From the NCBI GenBank assembly GCA_041920415.1, contig JBHGYD010000028.1:124001-188000 (forward strand): a stretch of DNA of 64,000 bases, given 5' to 3'. The position numbers and the translations under genes were made by a program. Below are positions 50,856 through 58,759 of this stretch, in pieces. A model generated the notes under the pieces. The model did no database searches. It saw nothing but the letters and a program-made list of their open reading frames with translations, and was not told the origin of the DNA. This stretch comes from JBHGYD01 sp041920415. GTDB taxonomy: Bacteria; Bacillota; Bacilli; Bacillales; Anoxybacillaceae. Numbering within the stretch: position 1 is the stretch's first letter; the number at the start of each line of letters is the position of its first letter.

Positions 50856-51614
50856 TTAACGATAACGATGAATGACGTCTAATCCCCCGGTTACTTCAAT
50901 GACAGAGCCAGTAATCATATCTGAATCTTCCTCACATAAAAACGCAACAACACGTGCAATATCTTCCCCCGTCCCTGATCGACCGATAGGGGTCATATCG
51001 TCCTTGATTTTCCTTGAATCAGCAATCGTTGCTTCTTTCATGTTTCCTAAAATATTGCCGGGGCAAATCATGTTTGCGGTAATCCCATACTCTGCCTCTT
51101 CCACTGCGATTGTTTTCGTCAATGAAACGAGACCAACCTTGGCCGCGCTAAATGCGGAACGATGCAGCCATCCCGGCGCGCTTGACGCCCCTTGAAATCC
51201 GTATGTAATAATGCGCCCAAACCGCTGTTTACGCATAATCTGAATCGTTTTTTTAAATAAATGAAAAACCGCACTTAAATTTCCCTCGATCATCTCATAC
51301 CATTCATTTTCATCATAGTCCGCCAATTTTTTTCGTTCAAAAATATACGGTCCGGCATTGTTAATTAAAAAATCAATTCGCCCAAATCTCTCAAGCGCTT
51401 GGTCAACGAGATGATGCAAATCTTCTTTTTTCGTTACATCACCTTTCACAAACTGGAGCCGCTCTGACAGATGATCATATTTTTTCTGCAACGATTTCAC
51501 CGCTGCTTCATCGCTTCGATAATTCACCGTCACAGAATATCCTTTTTCAAGCAATGTCTCTGTTACTTTTCTTCCTAGTCCTTTCGCTCCGGCCGTTATG
51601 AGGGCATGCCGCAC
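50856..51614 (-). CDS. ytkK: Short-chain dehydrogenase-like protein YtkK, catalytic Tyr missing
   Basis: Classical-SDR fold of 252 residues. The cofactor motif is TAGAKGLGRKVTETLL (TGxxxGxG type), with NADP-type basic residues in VNYRSDEAA, DVTKK, and NNAGPYIFE after strand 4. The expected catalytic YxxxK reads FSAAK: residue 155 is Phe (codon TTT at 51150-51152) and Lys159 is kept; the Ser-containing strand reads YGFQGASSAPG. Without the Tyr, ordinary dehydrogenase chemistry is unlikely, so it may have a binding or altered role. The C-terminus (MICPGNILG, TGSVIEVTGGLDV) is like FabG-type proteins. B. subtilis YtkK occupies the same region; orthology is by position and resemblance. Confidence 0.8.
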   Translation of the reverse strand: MRHALITAGAKGLGRKVTETLLEKGYSVTVNYRSDEAAVKSLQKKYDHLSERLQFVKGDVTKKEDLHHLVDQALERFGRIDFLINNAGPYIFERKKLADYDENEWYEMIEGNLSAVFHLFKKTIQIMRKQRFGRIITYGFQGASSAPGWLHRSAFSAAKVGLVSLTKTIAVEEAEYGITANMICPGNILGNMKEATIADSRKIKDDMTPIGRSGTGEDIARVVAFLCEEDSDMITGSVIEVTGGLDVIHRYR

Positions 51615-51694
51615 AAAAAACTCCTCCTCATAAACAATGTCTGTTTTTACTTTACTACAAATCGATCAAGAAAAACATCTATAATGCTTATGTA

Positions 51695-51732
51695 TAAAAA
51701 AATCATCATGGCGTGTATACGCCATGATGATT
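51695..51732 (-). terminator. Terminator of the 49-residue gene
   Basis: Perfect 14-bp minus-strand stem AATCATCATGGCGT with loop ATAC, followed by seven T, seven bases after the small gene's stop. Confidence 0.88.
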
Positions 51733-51738
51733 CATTTG

Positions 51739-51888
51739 TTATTCTCCTACTTCACGTTTTGGATGATAGTAAGACTCCTCCTGCTCGATGACACCACTTT
51801 GATACGCATCGGTAATTTGCTCACTAATCGTTTGTACAGCTTCTTCATCATAATCATAATACAATGTTTCTTTATCGTTCTTTTCCAT
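51739..51888 (-). CDS. Small acidic protein, 49 aa
   Basis: A 49-codon frame with an AGGGGTGG ribosome site 5 bases before the ATG at 51888 and its own strong terminator, which together make it very likely a real gene. The product begins MEKNDKETLYYDYDEEAV and is strongly acidic with a Tyr-rich YYDYDEE patch, a central helix (AVQTISEQITDAYQSG) and a C-terminal EESYYHPKREVGE. No signal peptide or membrane helix is present. I recall no function; similar short proteins occur as hypothetical proteins in Bacillaceae. It lies between the SDR-like gene and the divergent universal stress gene. Confidence 0.72.
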   Translation of the reverse strand: MEKNDKETLYYDYDEEAVQTISEQITDAYQSGVIEQEESYYHPKREVGE

Positions 51889-52001
51889 CACTGCCACCCC
51901 TTTTTTCATAAAAATGTCATTGACAACGTTAGTCTCCCTTCTTTTTCCTATGATATACTATCATTAGAAATAACAATTCTATCCAAAGGGGAGTGGAGAA
52001 A

Positions 52002-52454
52002 ATGGCGATGGCGTATAAAACGATTGTTGTAGCGGTAGACGGTTCAAAAGAAGCAGAGTGGGCGTTTAAAAAAGCAATTCAAATCGCGAAACGGAATGAC
52101 GCAAAGCTTATTCTCTCTCACATTATTGACGTTCGAAGCTTTGCAATCGTTGATGGATATGACCTCACAACAACAGAACGTGCTGAGAAATATGCAAAAG
52201 AGCTATTAGAAAATTACCAAAAACAAGCAATTGATGCAGGAGTAAAAGAGGTTATTACAGACATTGAATACGGTTCACCAAAAGTGAAAATCGCGAAAGA
52301 AGTCGCTCCTAAATATCAAGCCGATTTAATTATTTGCGGAGCAATAGGATTAAATGCCGTTGAGCGCCTGTTAATTGGAAGCGTTTCCGAACATATTACA
52401 CGCTATGCGAAATGTGATGTCCTTGTCGTGCGAACAGAAAAAGAAGGCGAATAA
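52002..52454 (+). CDS. Universal stress protein (UspA family)
   Basis: A 150-residue single-domain universal stress protein, usually a cytoplasmic dimer that binds ATP and supports survival under stress. The first strand and loop are KTIVVAVDGSKEAEWAF; the nucleotide-binding G-x2-G-x9-G(S/T) motif is visible as GAIGLNAVERLLIGSVSEH, which suggests ATP binding. The ATG at 52002 has AAAGGGGAGTGG upstream; a GTG at 51993 overlaps that site. Single gene, divergent from the 49-residue gene and convergent with argH. Confidence 0.92.
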   Translation: MAMAYKTIVVAVDGSKEAEWAFKKAIQIAKRNDAKLILSHIIDVRSFAIVDGYDLTTTERAEKYAKELLENYQKQAIDAGVKEVITDIEYGSPKVKIAKEVAPKYQADLIICGAIGLNAVERLLIGSVSEHITRYAKCDVLVVRTEKEGE

Positions 52455-52464
52455 AATAGATGAG

Positions 52465-52499
52465 AAAAAGGCTGTTTTGCATGCAAAACAGCCTTTTAT
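52465..52499. terminator. Bidirectional terminator of usp and argGH
   Basis: A perfect palindrome AAAAGGCTGTTTTGCATGCAAAACAG with its end (15-bp arms, minimal loop) has A/T tails on both strands and ends both converging transcripts. Confidence 0.88.
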
Positions 52500-53866
52500 A
52501 AACATTGCTTCGCTTTTTCAATCGCTTGACGCACTTCGGCAAAGCCGGTTCCACCCGCGCTGTTGCGGCGATTGACTGCTGTATACGGGGTCAGCGCTTC
52601 GTAAATGTCTTCCTCAAACAACTCTGATGCTTCTTTATACACGGAAAGCGGTAAATCAGCTAAGAATATTCCTTTTTCAATGCATGTTAATACTAATTTG
52701 CCGACAATTTCATGCGCCTCACGGAACGGTACCCCTTTTTTCGCCAAATAATCCGCAAGCTCTGTTGCATTCGAGAAATCTTGTTTTGTTGCCTTTTCCA
52801 TGACGTCTGCATTGACTTTCATCGTCGCAATCATGCCTGCAAAAATTTTTAAGGAACCTGTCACCGTTTTGACGGTGTCAAACATGCCTTCTTTATCTTC
52901 TTGCATGTCTTTGTTATAGGCAAGCGGCGTTCCTTTCATCACCGTCAACAAACCAAATAAATTCCCATACACTCTTCCTGTTTTTCCGCGAATTAACTCT
53001 GCCATATCCGGATTTTTCTTTTGCGGCATAATGCTGCTTCCAGTCGCGAACGCATCATCGATTTCAATAAATTGAAACTCTTGGCTTGACCAAAGAATCA
53101 ATTCTTCACAAAAGCGCGACAAGTGCATCATGAGCATTGAACTGTTGCTTAAAAATTCAATGATAAAATCGCGGTCGCTTACCGCATCGATGCTATTTTC
53201 ATAGATGCCGTCAAAACCGAGAAGCTCTGCGGTTAAATGGCGATTGATTGGAAACGTCGTGCCCGCTAGCGCTCCTGCGCCAAGCGGCGATTTGTTAATG
53301 CGCTTTAATGACTCCGTAAATCGCTCACGGTCGCGTTCGAGCATCCAGAAATACGCCATTAGATGATGCGCAAACGAAACAGGCTGCGCCCGCTGCAAGT
53401 GCGTATAGCCGGGAATGATTGTTTCCACATGCGCTTCCGCCTTTTCGATAAGCACCGTTTGTAATTCTTTAATGAGCTCGATGATTTCTTGAACTCGCTT
53501 GCGCAAATATAAATGCATATCAGTCGCTACTTGGTCGTTCCGGCTTCTTCCTGTATGCAATTTGCCGCCAACCGGACCGATTTCGTCGATAAGCATTTTC
53601 TCGATATTTAAATGAATATCCTCATACGCAACGGAAAACGAGAGTTGTTGCTTTTTTGCTTTTTCCAAAAGCGTAAGCAAACCCGCTTTTATTTTTTCAA
53701 CGTCTTCCTTCGGTAAAATGCCGCATTCGCCAAGCATCGTGACATGAGCGATGCTTCCTTCGATGTCTTCTTCAACTAATTCTTGATCAAAAGGGATCGA
53801 TGCCCCAAACTCATCGACCCACTCTTCCGCTGTTTTCGTAAACCGTCCGCCCCAAAGCTTTTTCAC
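52496..53866 (-). CDS. argH: Argininosuccinate lyase
   Basis: Final step of arginine synthesis: argininosuccinate to arginine and fumarate. The 456-residue protein belongs to the fumarase/aspartase superfamily; the signature SSIMPQKKNPDMAE (about residues 276-289) carries the catalytic Ser and Lys, and TGRSRNDQVATD and HLQRAQPVSFAHH are the other substrate loops. The ATG overlaps the argG stop by 4 bases. It is the distal gene of argGH, which is preceded by ARG boxes. Confidence 0.97.
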   Translation of the reverse strand: MKKLWGGRFTKTAEEWVDEFGASIPFDQELVEEDIEGSIAHVTMLGECGILPKEDVEKIKAGLLTLLEKAKKQQLSFSVAYEDIHLNIEKMLIDEIGPVGGKLHTGRSRNDQVATDMHLYLRKRVQEIIELIKELQTVLIEKAEAHVETIIPGYTHLQRAQPVSFAHHLMAYFWMLERDRERFTESLKRINKSPLGAGALAGTTFPINRHLTAELLGFDGIYENSIDAVSDRDFIIEFLSNSSMLMMHLSRFCEELILWSSQEFQFIEIDDAFATGSSIMPQKKNPDMAELIRGKTGRVYGNLFGLLTVMKGTPLAYNKDMQEDKEGMFDTVKTVTGSLKIFAGMIATMKVNADVMEKATKQDFSNATELADYLAKKGVPFREAHEIVGKLVLTCIEKGIFLADLPLSVYKEASELFEEDIYEALTPYTAVNRRNSAGGTGFAEVRQAIEKAKQCL

Positions 53867-55071
53867 ACGCCCACCTTCTTTTGATTGTTCACGATGCTAT
53901 ATACTTTTGTCGGCAAACCGAACAAGGAAATAAAGCCGACAGCTGCTTGATGATCAAACTCGTCCTCTGCTGTGTATGTCGCTAGTTTTTCATCATATAA
54001 CGAGAATTCGGATTTACGCCCTTCAATGATCGCGTGGCCTTTAAATAATTTCACGCGCACAACGCCCGTGACATTTTTTTGCGTTTCTTTTAAGAAAGCT
54101 GCTAGCGCGTCTTTTAACGGTGAGAACCATAAGCCGTTATAAATTACCTCTGCTAATTTTTGTTCAATAAGTGGTTTAAAGTGAGCCACTTCTTTCACAA
54201 GCGTTAAATCTTCTAGCTCCTTATGCGCTTTAATTAACGTAATTGCTCCAGGGCATTCATATACTTCGCGCGATTTAATGCCGACAAGACGGTTTTCGAC
54301 ATGGTCGATGCGACCAACCCCATGTTTTCCAGCAATGGAATTTAACTCAAGAACTAACTGAGCGAGTGAATATTCTTTTCCGTTCAATGTTTTTGGTACA
54401 CCTTGTTCAAACCCGATCTCAATGATTTCCGGCACATCTGGTGTATTCTCGAGCGCCGCTGTTAATTCATACGCTTCCTCTGGCGGAGCAGCCCACGGAT
54501 CTTCTAAAATCCCGCACTCATTGCTTCTCCCCCATAAGTTTTGGTCAATGGAAAACGGGCTGTCTAAATCGATCGGAATCGGAATGTTATGTTTTTTCGC
54601 ATATTCAATTTCTTCTTCGCGTGACCAACTCCACTCGCGCACAGGAGCGACAACTTCAAGGTTTGGGTTCAACGCTTTAATCGATACTTCAAAGCGTACT
54701 TGGTCGTTTCCTTTTCCCGTGCAGCCGTGCGCTACCGCTACTGCTCCCTCAAGCTCGGCGATTTCCACTAATTTTTTCGCGATTAACGGACGAGACAACG
54801 CAGAAACAAGCGGATATTTTCCTTCATAAAGCGTATGAGCCTGCAATGCGACAAGGGCATATTCATTCGCAAACTCTTCTTTTGCATCAATGACATACGA
54901 TTTTACAGCCCCAACTTTTAATGCTTTTTCTTTAATAAAATCAAGGTCTTTTCCTTCACCGACATCAAGGCAGCAAGCAACGACATCATATCCTCGCTCC
55001 TGAAGCCATTTAATTGCTACAGATGTATCTAAACCGCCAGAATAGGCTAACACAATTTTCGGATTTGCCAT
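53863..55071 (-). CDS. argG: Argininosuccinate synthase
   Basis: Joins citrulline and aspartate using ATP to give argininosuccinate. At 402 residues it has the N-type PP-loop AYSGGLDTSVAIKWL (residues 9-23), ATP-binding VAHGCTGKGNDQVRFE and substrate segments NECGILEDPWAAPP and DHVENRLVGIKSREVYE. The ATG has GGAAGGGGAA upstream. It leads argGH; the promoter region contains two operators that fit the ArgR/AhrC pattern, so it should be repressed when arginine is abundant. Confidence 0.97.
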   Translation of the reverse strand: MANPKIVLAYSGGLDTSVAIKWLQERGYDVVACCLDVGEGKDLDFIKEKALKVGAVKSYVIDAKEEFANEYALVALQAHTLYEGKYPLVSALSRPLIAKKLVEIAELEGAVAVAHGCTGKGNDQVRFEVSIKALNPNLEVVAPVREWSWSREEEIEYAKKHNIPIPIDLDSPFSIDQNLWGRSNECGILEDPWAAPPEEAYELTAALENTPDVPEIIEIGFEQGVPKTLNGKEYSLAQLVLELNSIAGKHGVGRIDHVENRLVGIKSREVYECPGAITLIKAHKELEDLTLVKEVAHFKPLIEQKLAEVIYNGLWFSPLKDALAAFLKETQKNVTGVVRVKLFKGHAIIEGRKSEFSLYDEKLATYTAEDEFDHQAAVGFISLFGLPTKVYSIVNNQKKVGV

Positions 55072-55108
55072 ATTGGTTCCCCTTCCCCTTTCACATAAAT
55101 ATACTTAT

Positions 55109-55127
55109 TTATAAATAATTATTCATA
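55109..55127 (-). promoter_or_regulatory. ARG box downstream of the argG promoter
   Basis: TATGAATAATTATTTATAA on the minus strand is a near-palindromic ATGAATnnnnATTYAT element like ARG boxes bound by ArgR/AhrC. It lies between the transcription start and the gene. Confidence 0.6.
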
Positions 55128-55139
55128 TGGTACAGTATC

Positions 55140-55180
55140 ACTTTATCAGCTTTTATTGTTTTTTTCAATACTTATTCATG
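55140..55180 (-). promoter_or_regulatory. argG promoter with overlapping ARG box
   Basis: Minus strand: -35 TTGAAA (55163-55168), 17 bases, -10 TAAAGT (55140-55145). CATGAATAAGTATTGAAA (55163-55180) covers the -35 and resembles the Bacillus ARG box CATGAATAAAAATTCAAG, so ArgR/AhrC binding would block the polymerase. Confidence 0.65.
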
Positions 55181-55267
55181 AAAAAGTATAAAAATACTAA
55201 TAACAATCAGTTGGTTCTTGTTCGTAATTTTTTGTAAAATAAGAATAGGTGAAAGTGAGGGAGAAAC

Positions 55268-55582
55268 ATGGAGCAGTACTTTATTTACGACGAACGACTA
55301 GGCATTCCATTGCCAAAATTAGAAAAAGAATGGGAAGACTACAATGAGGCAGAACAACACGCGATTTTATTGCAGTGGGAAAACATTCGCGGGAAAATCC
55401 CTGACCGAATCGTTGAACTTGAACAAATCATTAATCGAAAGCAGGCAGAGCTTGGGGAAGAAAACGACTTTGTCCGTTCCTGTTTATTAAACTCAGAAAT
55501 TGCCGAACTCGCTTCCATCATCAACGATTTGTGGATTTGGTATCGGATGAATCAAACCGTTTCGATGCGGATGCATCAATAA
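55268..55582 (+). CDS. Hypothetical helical protein, 104 aa
   Basis: A 104-residue protein with a GAGGGAG ribosome site and a hairpin at its end. It begins MEQYFIYDERLGIPLPKLEK and is predicted from its pattern to be almost wholly helical (EQHAILLQWENIRGKI, RIVELEQIINRKQAEL, NSEIAELASIINDLWIWY), with no membrane helix or signal. The gene lies alone between argG (divergent) and moaB (convergent). I do not recognise a family; relatives seem confined to Bacillaceae. A small helical adaptor or regulator is possible, but nothing shows a partner. Confidence 0.7.
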   Translation: MEQYFIYDERLGIPLPKLEKEWEDYNEAEQHAILLQWENIRGKIPDRIVELEQIINRKQAELGEENDFVRSCLLNSEIAELASIINDLWIWYRMNQTVSMRMHQ

Positions 55583-55620
55583 TCTGAACAAGCAGCTTTA
55601 AAAAGCTGCTTGTTCAGATT
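55582..55620. terminator. Hairpin between the helical-protein gene and moaB
   Basis: A long perfect stem TCTGAACAAGCAGCTTT with its complement and a 2-4 base loop separates the converging genes. T-runs on either side are poor, so efficiency is uncertain. Confidence 0.65.
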
Positions 55621-56131
55621 ATAAATCTTTTCTGATCTCACGAACGACATGACGAAGCTCCGGTAAAATTAATTTTGTCATCGCTAGTCTCACCGCACCT
55701 GTCGAACCGGGAGTGGAAAAAATCGCAGTATCATTCGCAACGCCAGCAATCGCTCTTGATAACATAGCCGCTGAGCCGATATCTTCCGTATAGCTTAACA
55801 TGCGAAACAGCTCACCAAACCCGATGATTTCTTTTTCTATTATTTTTTTGACCGTTTCAATCGTCACATCTCGTTTCGCGATTCCGGTTCCTCCGTTTGT
55901 TAACACAACGTCAATGTCGGGCTGTTCACATCCACGCAAAATCGCCTGGCGGATATCTTCTTTCTCATCCTTGACAATGTCATATTCCACTACTTTATGC
56001 CCCGCTTCTTCCAATAATTCGATCATTAATTTTCCGCTTTTATCCGTTTCAAACGTTCGCGTATCGCTAATCGTAATTACTTTGCATTTGATAATGCGCG
56101 GAGCTTCTTTTTTATGTTCGGTTACGCTCAT
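55619..56131 (-). CDS. moaB: MoaB/MogA-like molybdenum cofactor protein
   Basis: A 170-residue member of the MoaB/MogA family, which adenylylates molybdopterin before molybdenum insertion. The conserved core is VITISDTRTFETDKSG, the glycine motif VVLTNGGTGIAKRDVTIE and the SRAIAGV and STPGSTGAVRLAM segments. AAAGGTGAA precedes the ATG. It sits between argG and ackA as in B. subtilis; no other cofactor gene is nearby, which is usual for this locus. Confidence 0.94.
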   Translation of the reverse strand: MSVTEHKKEAPRIIKCKVITISDTRTFETDKSGKLMIELLEEAGHKVVEYDIVKDEKEDIRQAILRGCEQPDIDVVLTNGGTGIAKRDVTIETVKKIIEKEIIGFGELFRMLSYTEDIGSAAMLSRAIAGVANDTAIFSTPGSTGAVRLAMTKLILPELRHVVREIRKDL

Positions 56132-56173
56132 ATGTATTCACCTTTCTATCGTAATCTGATTCATTTTAGTATA

Positions 56174-56211
56174 CAAAAAAAGCTAGACATGAAACTATGT
56201 CTAGCTTTTTT
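56174..56211 (-). terminator. Terminator of ackA
   Basis: Perfect stem AAAAAAGCTAGACAT with its complement, followed by T on both strands, four bases after the ackA stop; may also stop moaB upstream read-through. Confidence 0.85.
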
Positions 56212-56213
56212 CA

Positions 56214-57407
56214 TTACGCTAAATCCGCCAATCTCACCACATCGCGAGCAATCATGACTTCTTCGTTTGTTGGAATAACAAGTACTTTTACCGGTGAATG
56301 CGGATAGCTAATGAACGCTTCTTTGCCGCGCACTTTGTTTAATGTTGGGTCCCAGTATACTCCCATGAATTCAAGCCCGCGCAAAACTTTTGCACGAACA
56401 ACTTCGCTATTTTCACCGATTCCCGCTGTGAAAATAATCGCGTCAACGCCGCACATGCGCGCCGCATACGAACCGATGTATTTGTGAATGCGGTTCGCGA
56501 ACACTTCTAACGCTAACTCCGCGCGCTCATTTCCTTCAGCGGCAGCTTTTTCGATGTCGCGTAGGTCGCTTGAAAAACCAGAAATTCCAAGCATACCGCT
56601 TTTCTTATTTAATACTTCAATGACCTCTTCTGCTGTTTTGCCCGTTTTCTCCATAATGTATGGGATTAATGCCGGGTCAATGTTACCAGAGCGCGTTCCC
56701 ATCGCCACACCAGCAAGCGGTGTAAAGCCCATGGACGTATCGATTGATTTTCCACCTTCAACAGCTGCAATACTTGCACCGTTTCCTAAATGGCAGGAGA
56801 TTAAGCGCAATTGTTCGATCGGACGACCAAGCAATTCTGCCGCGCGTTGTGTAACATATTTGTGTGACGTTCCGTGGAATCCGTATTTACGAATTCCAAA
56901 TTTTGTATAGTACTCATATGGAAGGCTGTACAAAAACGATTGCTCTGGCATCGTTTGATGGAATGCAGTGTCAAACACAGCGACAGCCGGAACATTTGGT
57001 AACACTTCTTTAAATGCTTTAATGCCGACAATATTCGCTGGGTTATGCAATGGAGCAAGCTCTGTTAGCTCTTCAATTTCTTTTAACACTTCATCTGTGA
57101 TGAGAACCGAGTCGCTAAATTTCTCACCACCGTGAACAACGCGATGTCCGATTCCATCAATTTCATCAAATGATTGAATAATGCCGAAACGAATTAATTT
57201 ATCAAGCAGCAATTTCACGGCAACGGCATGATCAGGAATCGATGTCACTTCTTGAACTTTTTCGCCGTTTACCGTAATATTGAAAATCGCATCTTCAAAG
57301 CCAATCCGCTCTACTAATCCTTTTGTTAATACCGTTTCACTCGGCATTTCAAATAGTTGAAATTTTAAAGATGAACTACCGGCATTAATAGCCATAATTT
57401 TTGACAT
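56214..57407 (-). CDS. ackA: Acetate kinase
   Basis: Converts acetyl phosphate and ADP to acetate and ATP, the overflow route during growth on sugar. The 397-residue protein from the ATG at 57407 shows the ASKHA-fold motifs INAGSSSLKFQLFE, VVHGGEKF, CHLGNGASIAAVEGG, MGTRSGNIDPAL (Asp148-type catalytic region) and FTAGIGENSEVV. AAAGGAGATG lies upstream; the longer open frame is leader. The promoter has an exact cre about 57 bases before the inferred transcription start, the arrangement by which CcpA activates ackA in B. subtilis. Confidence 0.97.
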   Translation of the reverse strand: MSKIMAINAGSSSLKFQLFEMPSETVLTKGLVERIGFEDAIFNITVNGEKVQEVTSIPDHAVAVKLLLDKLIRFGIIQSFDEIDGIGHRVVHGGEKFSDSVLITDEVLKEIEELTELAPLHNPANIVGIKAFKEVLPNVPAVAVFDTAFHQTMPEQSFLYSLPYEYYTKFGIRKYGFHGTSHKYVTQRAAELLGRPIEQLRLISCHLGNGASIAAVEGGKSIDTSMGFTPLAGVAMGTRSGNIDPALIPYIMEKTGKTAEEVIEVLNKKSGMLGISGFSSDLRDIEKAAAEGNERAELALEVFANRIHKYIGSYAARMCGVDAIIFTAGIGENSEVVRAKVLRGLEFMGVYWDPTLNKVRGKEAFISYPHSPVKVLVIPTNEEVMIARDVVRLADLA

Positions 57408-57495
57408 TGTTTCAAACATCTCCTTTAAATTACACTTCACAAAAATTCTATTGTATTGTCATTATTATGGGCTAAACTCTAAATAATCCTTCTCC

Positions 57496-57525
57496 ATTTT
57501 AAGCTTGATTTCATTTTGTTTTCAA
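57496..57525 (-). promoter_or_regulatory. Sigma-A promoter of ackA
   Basis: Minus strand: -35 TTGAAA (57520-57525), 18 bases, -10 TAAAAT (57496-57501). Leader of about 80 bases to ackA. Confidence 0.65.
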
Positions 57526-57538
57526 GCGCTTCACCCTA

Positions 57539-57554
57539 TTGTAACCGTTTGCAT
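57539..57554 (-). promoter_or_regulatory. Exact cre site upstream of ackA
   Basis: ATGCAAACGGTTACAA on the minus strand matches the CcpA consensus WTGNAANCGNWNNCWW at every position. It lies 13 bases upstream of the -35, a location typical of activation rather than repression by CcpA. Confidence 0.8.
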
Positions 57555-57620
57555 TGAATATGTTTTTATATTCCGAAATATTCGAGAATATCCTTCGTTA
57601 CAAGAATAGGCTATTGAAGA

Positions 57621-57653
57621 TAAAAAAGGCTCCTATTTCCATTTAGGAGCCTT
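57621..57653 (-). terminator. Terminator of ytxK
   Basis: Minus-strand stem AAAGGCTCCTA with its complement and a short loop, followed by six T, just after the ytxK stop. Confidence 0.85.
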
Positions 57654-57659
57654 TCTTCC

Positions 57660-58646
57660 TCAATTTTTTTCCATTATGAACCATTCATCGATTTTTCGCA
57701 TCATCGCCTGCATGGCTTGTTTATTCGAAAATCTTGGAAGTTCAGCCAGCAACGCTTTTTTTGGCGCTGTTACATTTGCGCCTTTCTTTTGTAAAATAAA
57801 AATGCTTTTCGCAGCTTGTTCGTTTTTAAACATGGAAAGCGGCAACTGCAACAATCCTTGAATAACCGCTTGCTCTTTTAAAAAGGCATGCAACTGGGCA
57901 GATTGATCACTCGAGAATAACGAATTTGGAATTAAGAAAAATACATAGCCTCCTTCTTTTGTATAATATAAGCTTTGTTCGATAAATAAGTGGTGCGCAT
58001 ATGAATGACCGCTCTCGGACTTCAGTACAAAGCGAGACGCGTTCTCGTCATTCGGATAATAACCAACAGGTAAATCGCAAACAACTACATCCGCATGTTC
58101 AACAAACATTGGCTGTAAACTGTCTTGATTAAACAATTGAATCGGGTGTTTTTGTAAATTCGCGTTCACATAGGCGAGTTTGATTAATAAATCATCGACG
58201 TCGACTCCATAACTTTTCACTTGCTTTCCTGGCAAATGGTTGAGTATGGTCGTTAATAAGTTGGCCGTACCGACAGCAGGATCAAGAATCGTTAACGCAA
58301 GATATTTTCCAGTGAATTTATTAACTAAATAACTTATAAACAAACTTACTGCATCCGGGGTCATTTGATGGTGCGGCTGCGTGTGTTCTTTCATTCCTTT
58401 TAAAACGGCAAGCTGAAACGCTTTGCGAATCTCCTCGTTCGTAAAGCGCTCGAGCTGAATCTCTTTGTACTCCTTTTTCAGTCTTTTCGCACTCAATTCA
58501 CTTACTTCTTCTTGCAGTACATCTCCGTGAAATACATTTTCTCCTGTCTCGGCAACCGCCTCTAAATATGAACATTGTAACTCTTCTTGTAAATTCGTTG
58601 CCGTCTTGTCAAACATCGTAAACAATTGTTCAATTGGAGTAGCCAT
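57660..58646 (-). CDS. ytxK: DNA N6-adenine methyltransferase-like protein YtxK
   Basis: A 328-residue SAM-dependent methyltransferase related to the HsdM/N6_Mtase family; the ATG at 58646 with GGTGGAG upstream fits YtxK relatives. An N-terminal helical domain (about 1-100) precedes the SAM loop LTILDPAVGTANLL (motif I) and motif IV at VVCDLPVGYYPNDENA. N6-adenine methyltransferases normally have (N/D)PP(Y/F) there; here DLPVGYY lacks the second Pro, so DNA methylation is doubtful. No specificity subunit or restriction gene is adjacent. It lies between ackA and tpx, as in B. subtilis, where its function is not established. Confidence 0.85.
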   Translation of the reverse strand: MATPIEQLFTMFDKTATNLQEELQCSYLEAVAETGENVFHGDVLQEEVSELSAKRLKKEYKEIQLERFTNEEIRKAFQLAVLKGMKEHTQPHHQMTPDAVSLFISYLVNKFTGKYLALTILDPAVGTANLLTTILNHLPGKQVKSYGVDVDDLLIKLAYVNANLQKHPIQLFNQDSLQPMFVEHADVVVCDLPVGYYPNDENASRFVLKSESGHSYAHHLFIEQSLYYTKEGGYVFFLIPNSLFSSDQSAQLHAFLKEQAVIQGLLQLPLSMFKNEQAAKSIFILQKKGANVTAPKKALLAELPRFSNKQAMQAMMRKIDEWFIMEKN

Positions 58647-58710
58647 TCTTTCTCCACCTTTCTGATGGGTGTCCAATGTTTTATTGTATGGATTATGGCA
58701 AGTGTTTTCA

Positions 58711-58743
58711 ATAAAAAAGACCTCGAACAAATCGAGGCCTTTC
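58711..58743 (-). terminator. Terminator of tpx
   Basis: Minus-strand stem AAGGCCTCGAT/ATCGAGGTCTT-type pairing with a short loop, then six T, shortly after tpx. Confidence 0.8.
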
Positions 58744-58759
58744 TCATTTCACTCGCTGC

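Noticed and set aside
57521..57534. TTCAAGCGCTTCAC as the cre of ackA
   Set aside because: It looks palindromic but misses required cre positions on both strands; the exact box at 57539-57554 explains CcpA control better.
57660..58646. ytxK as part of a restriction-modification system
   Set aside because: No restriction or specificity gene is nearby and the gene belongs to the conserved ackA-ytxK-tpx order; motif IV is also atypical.
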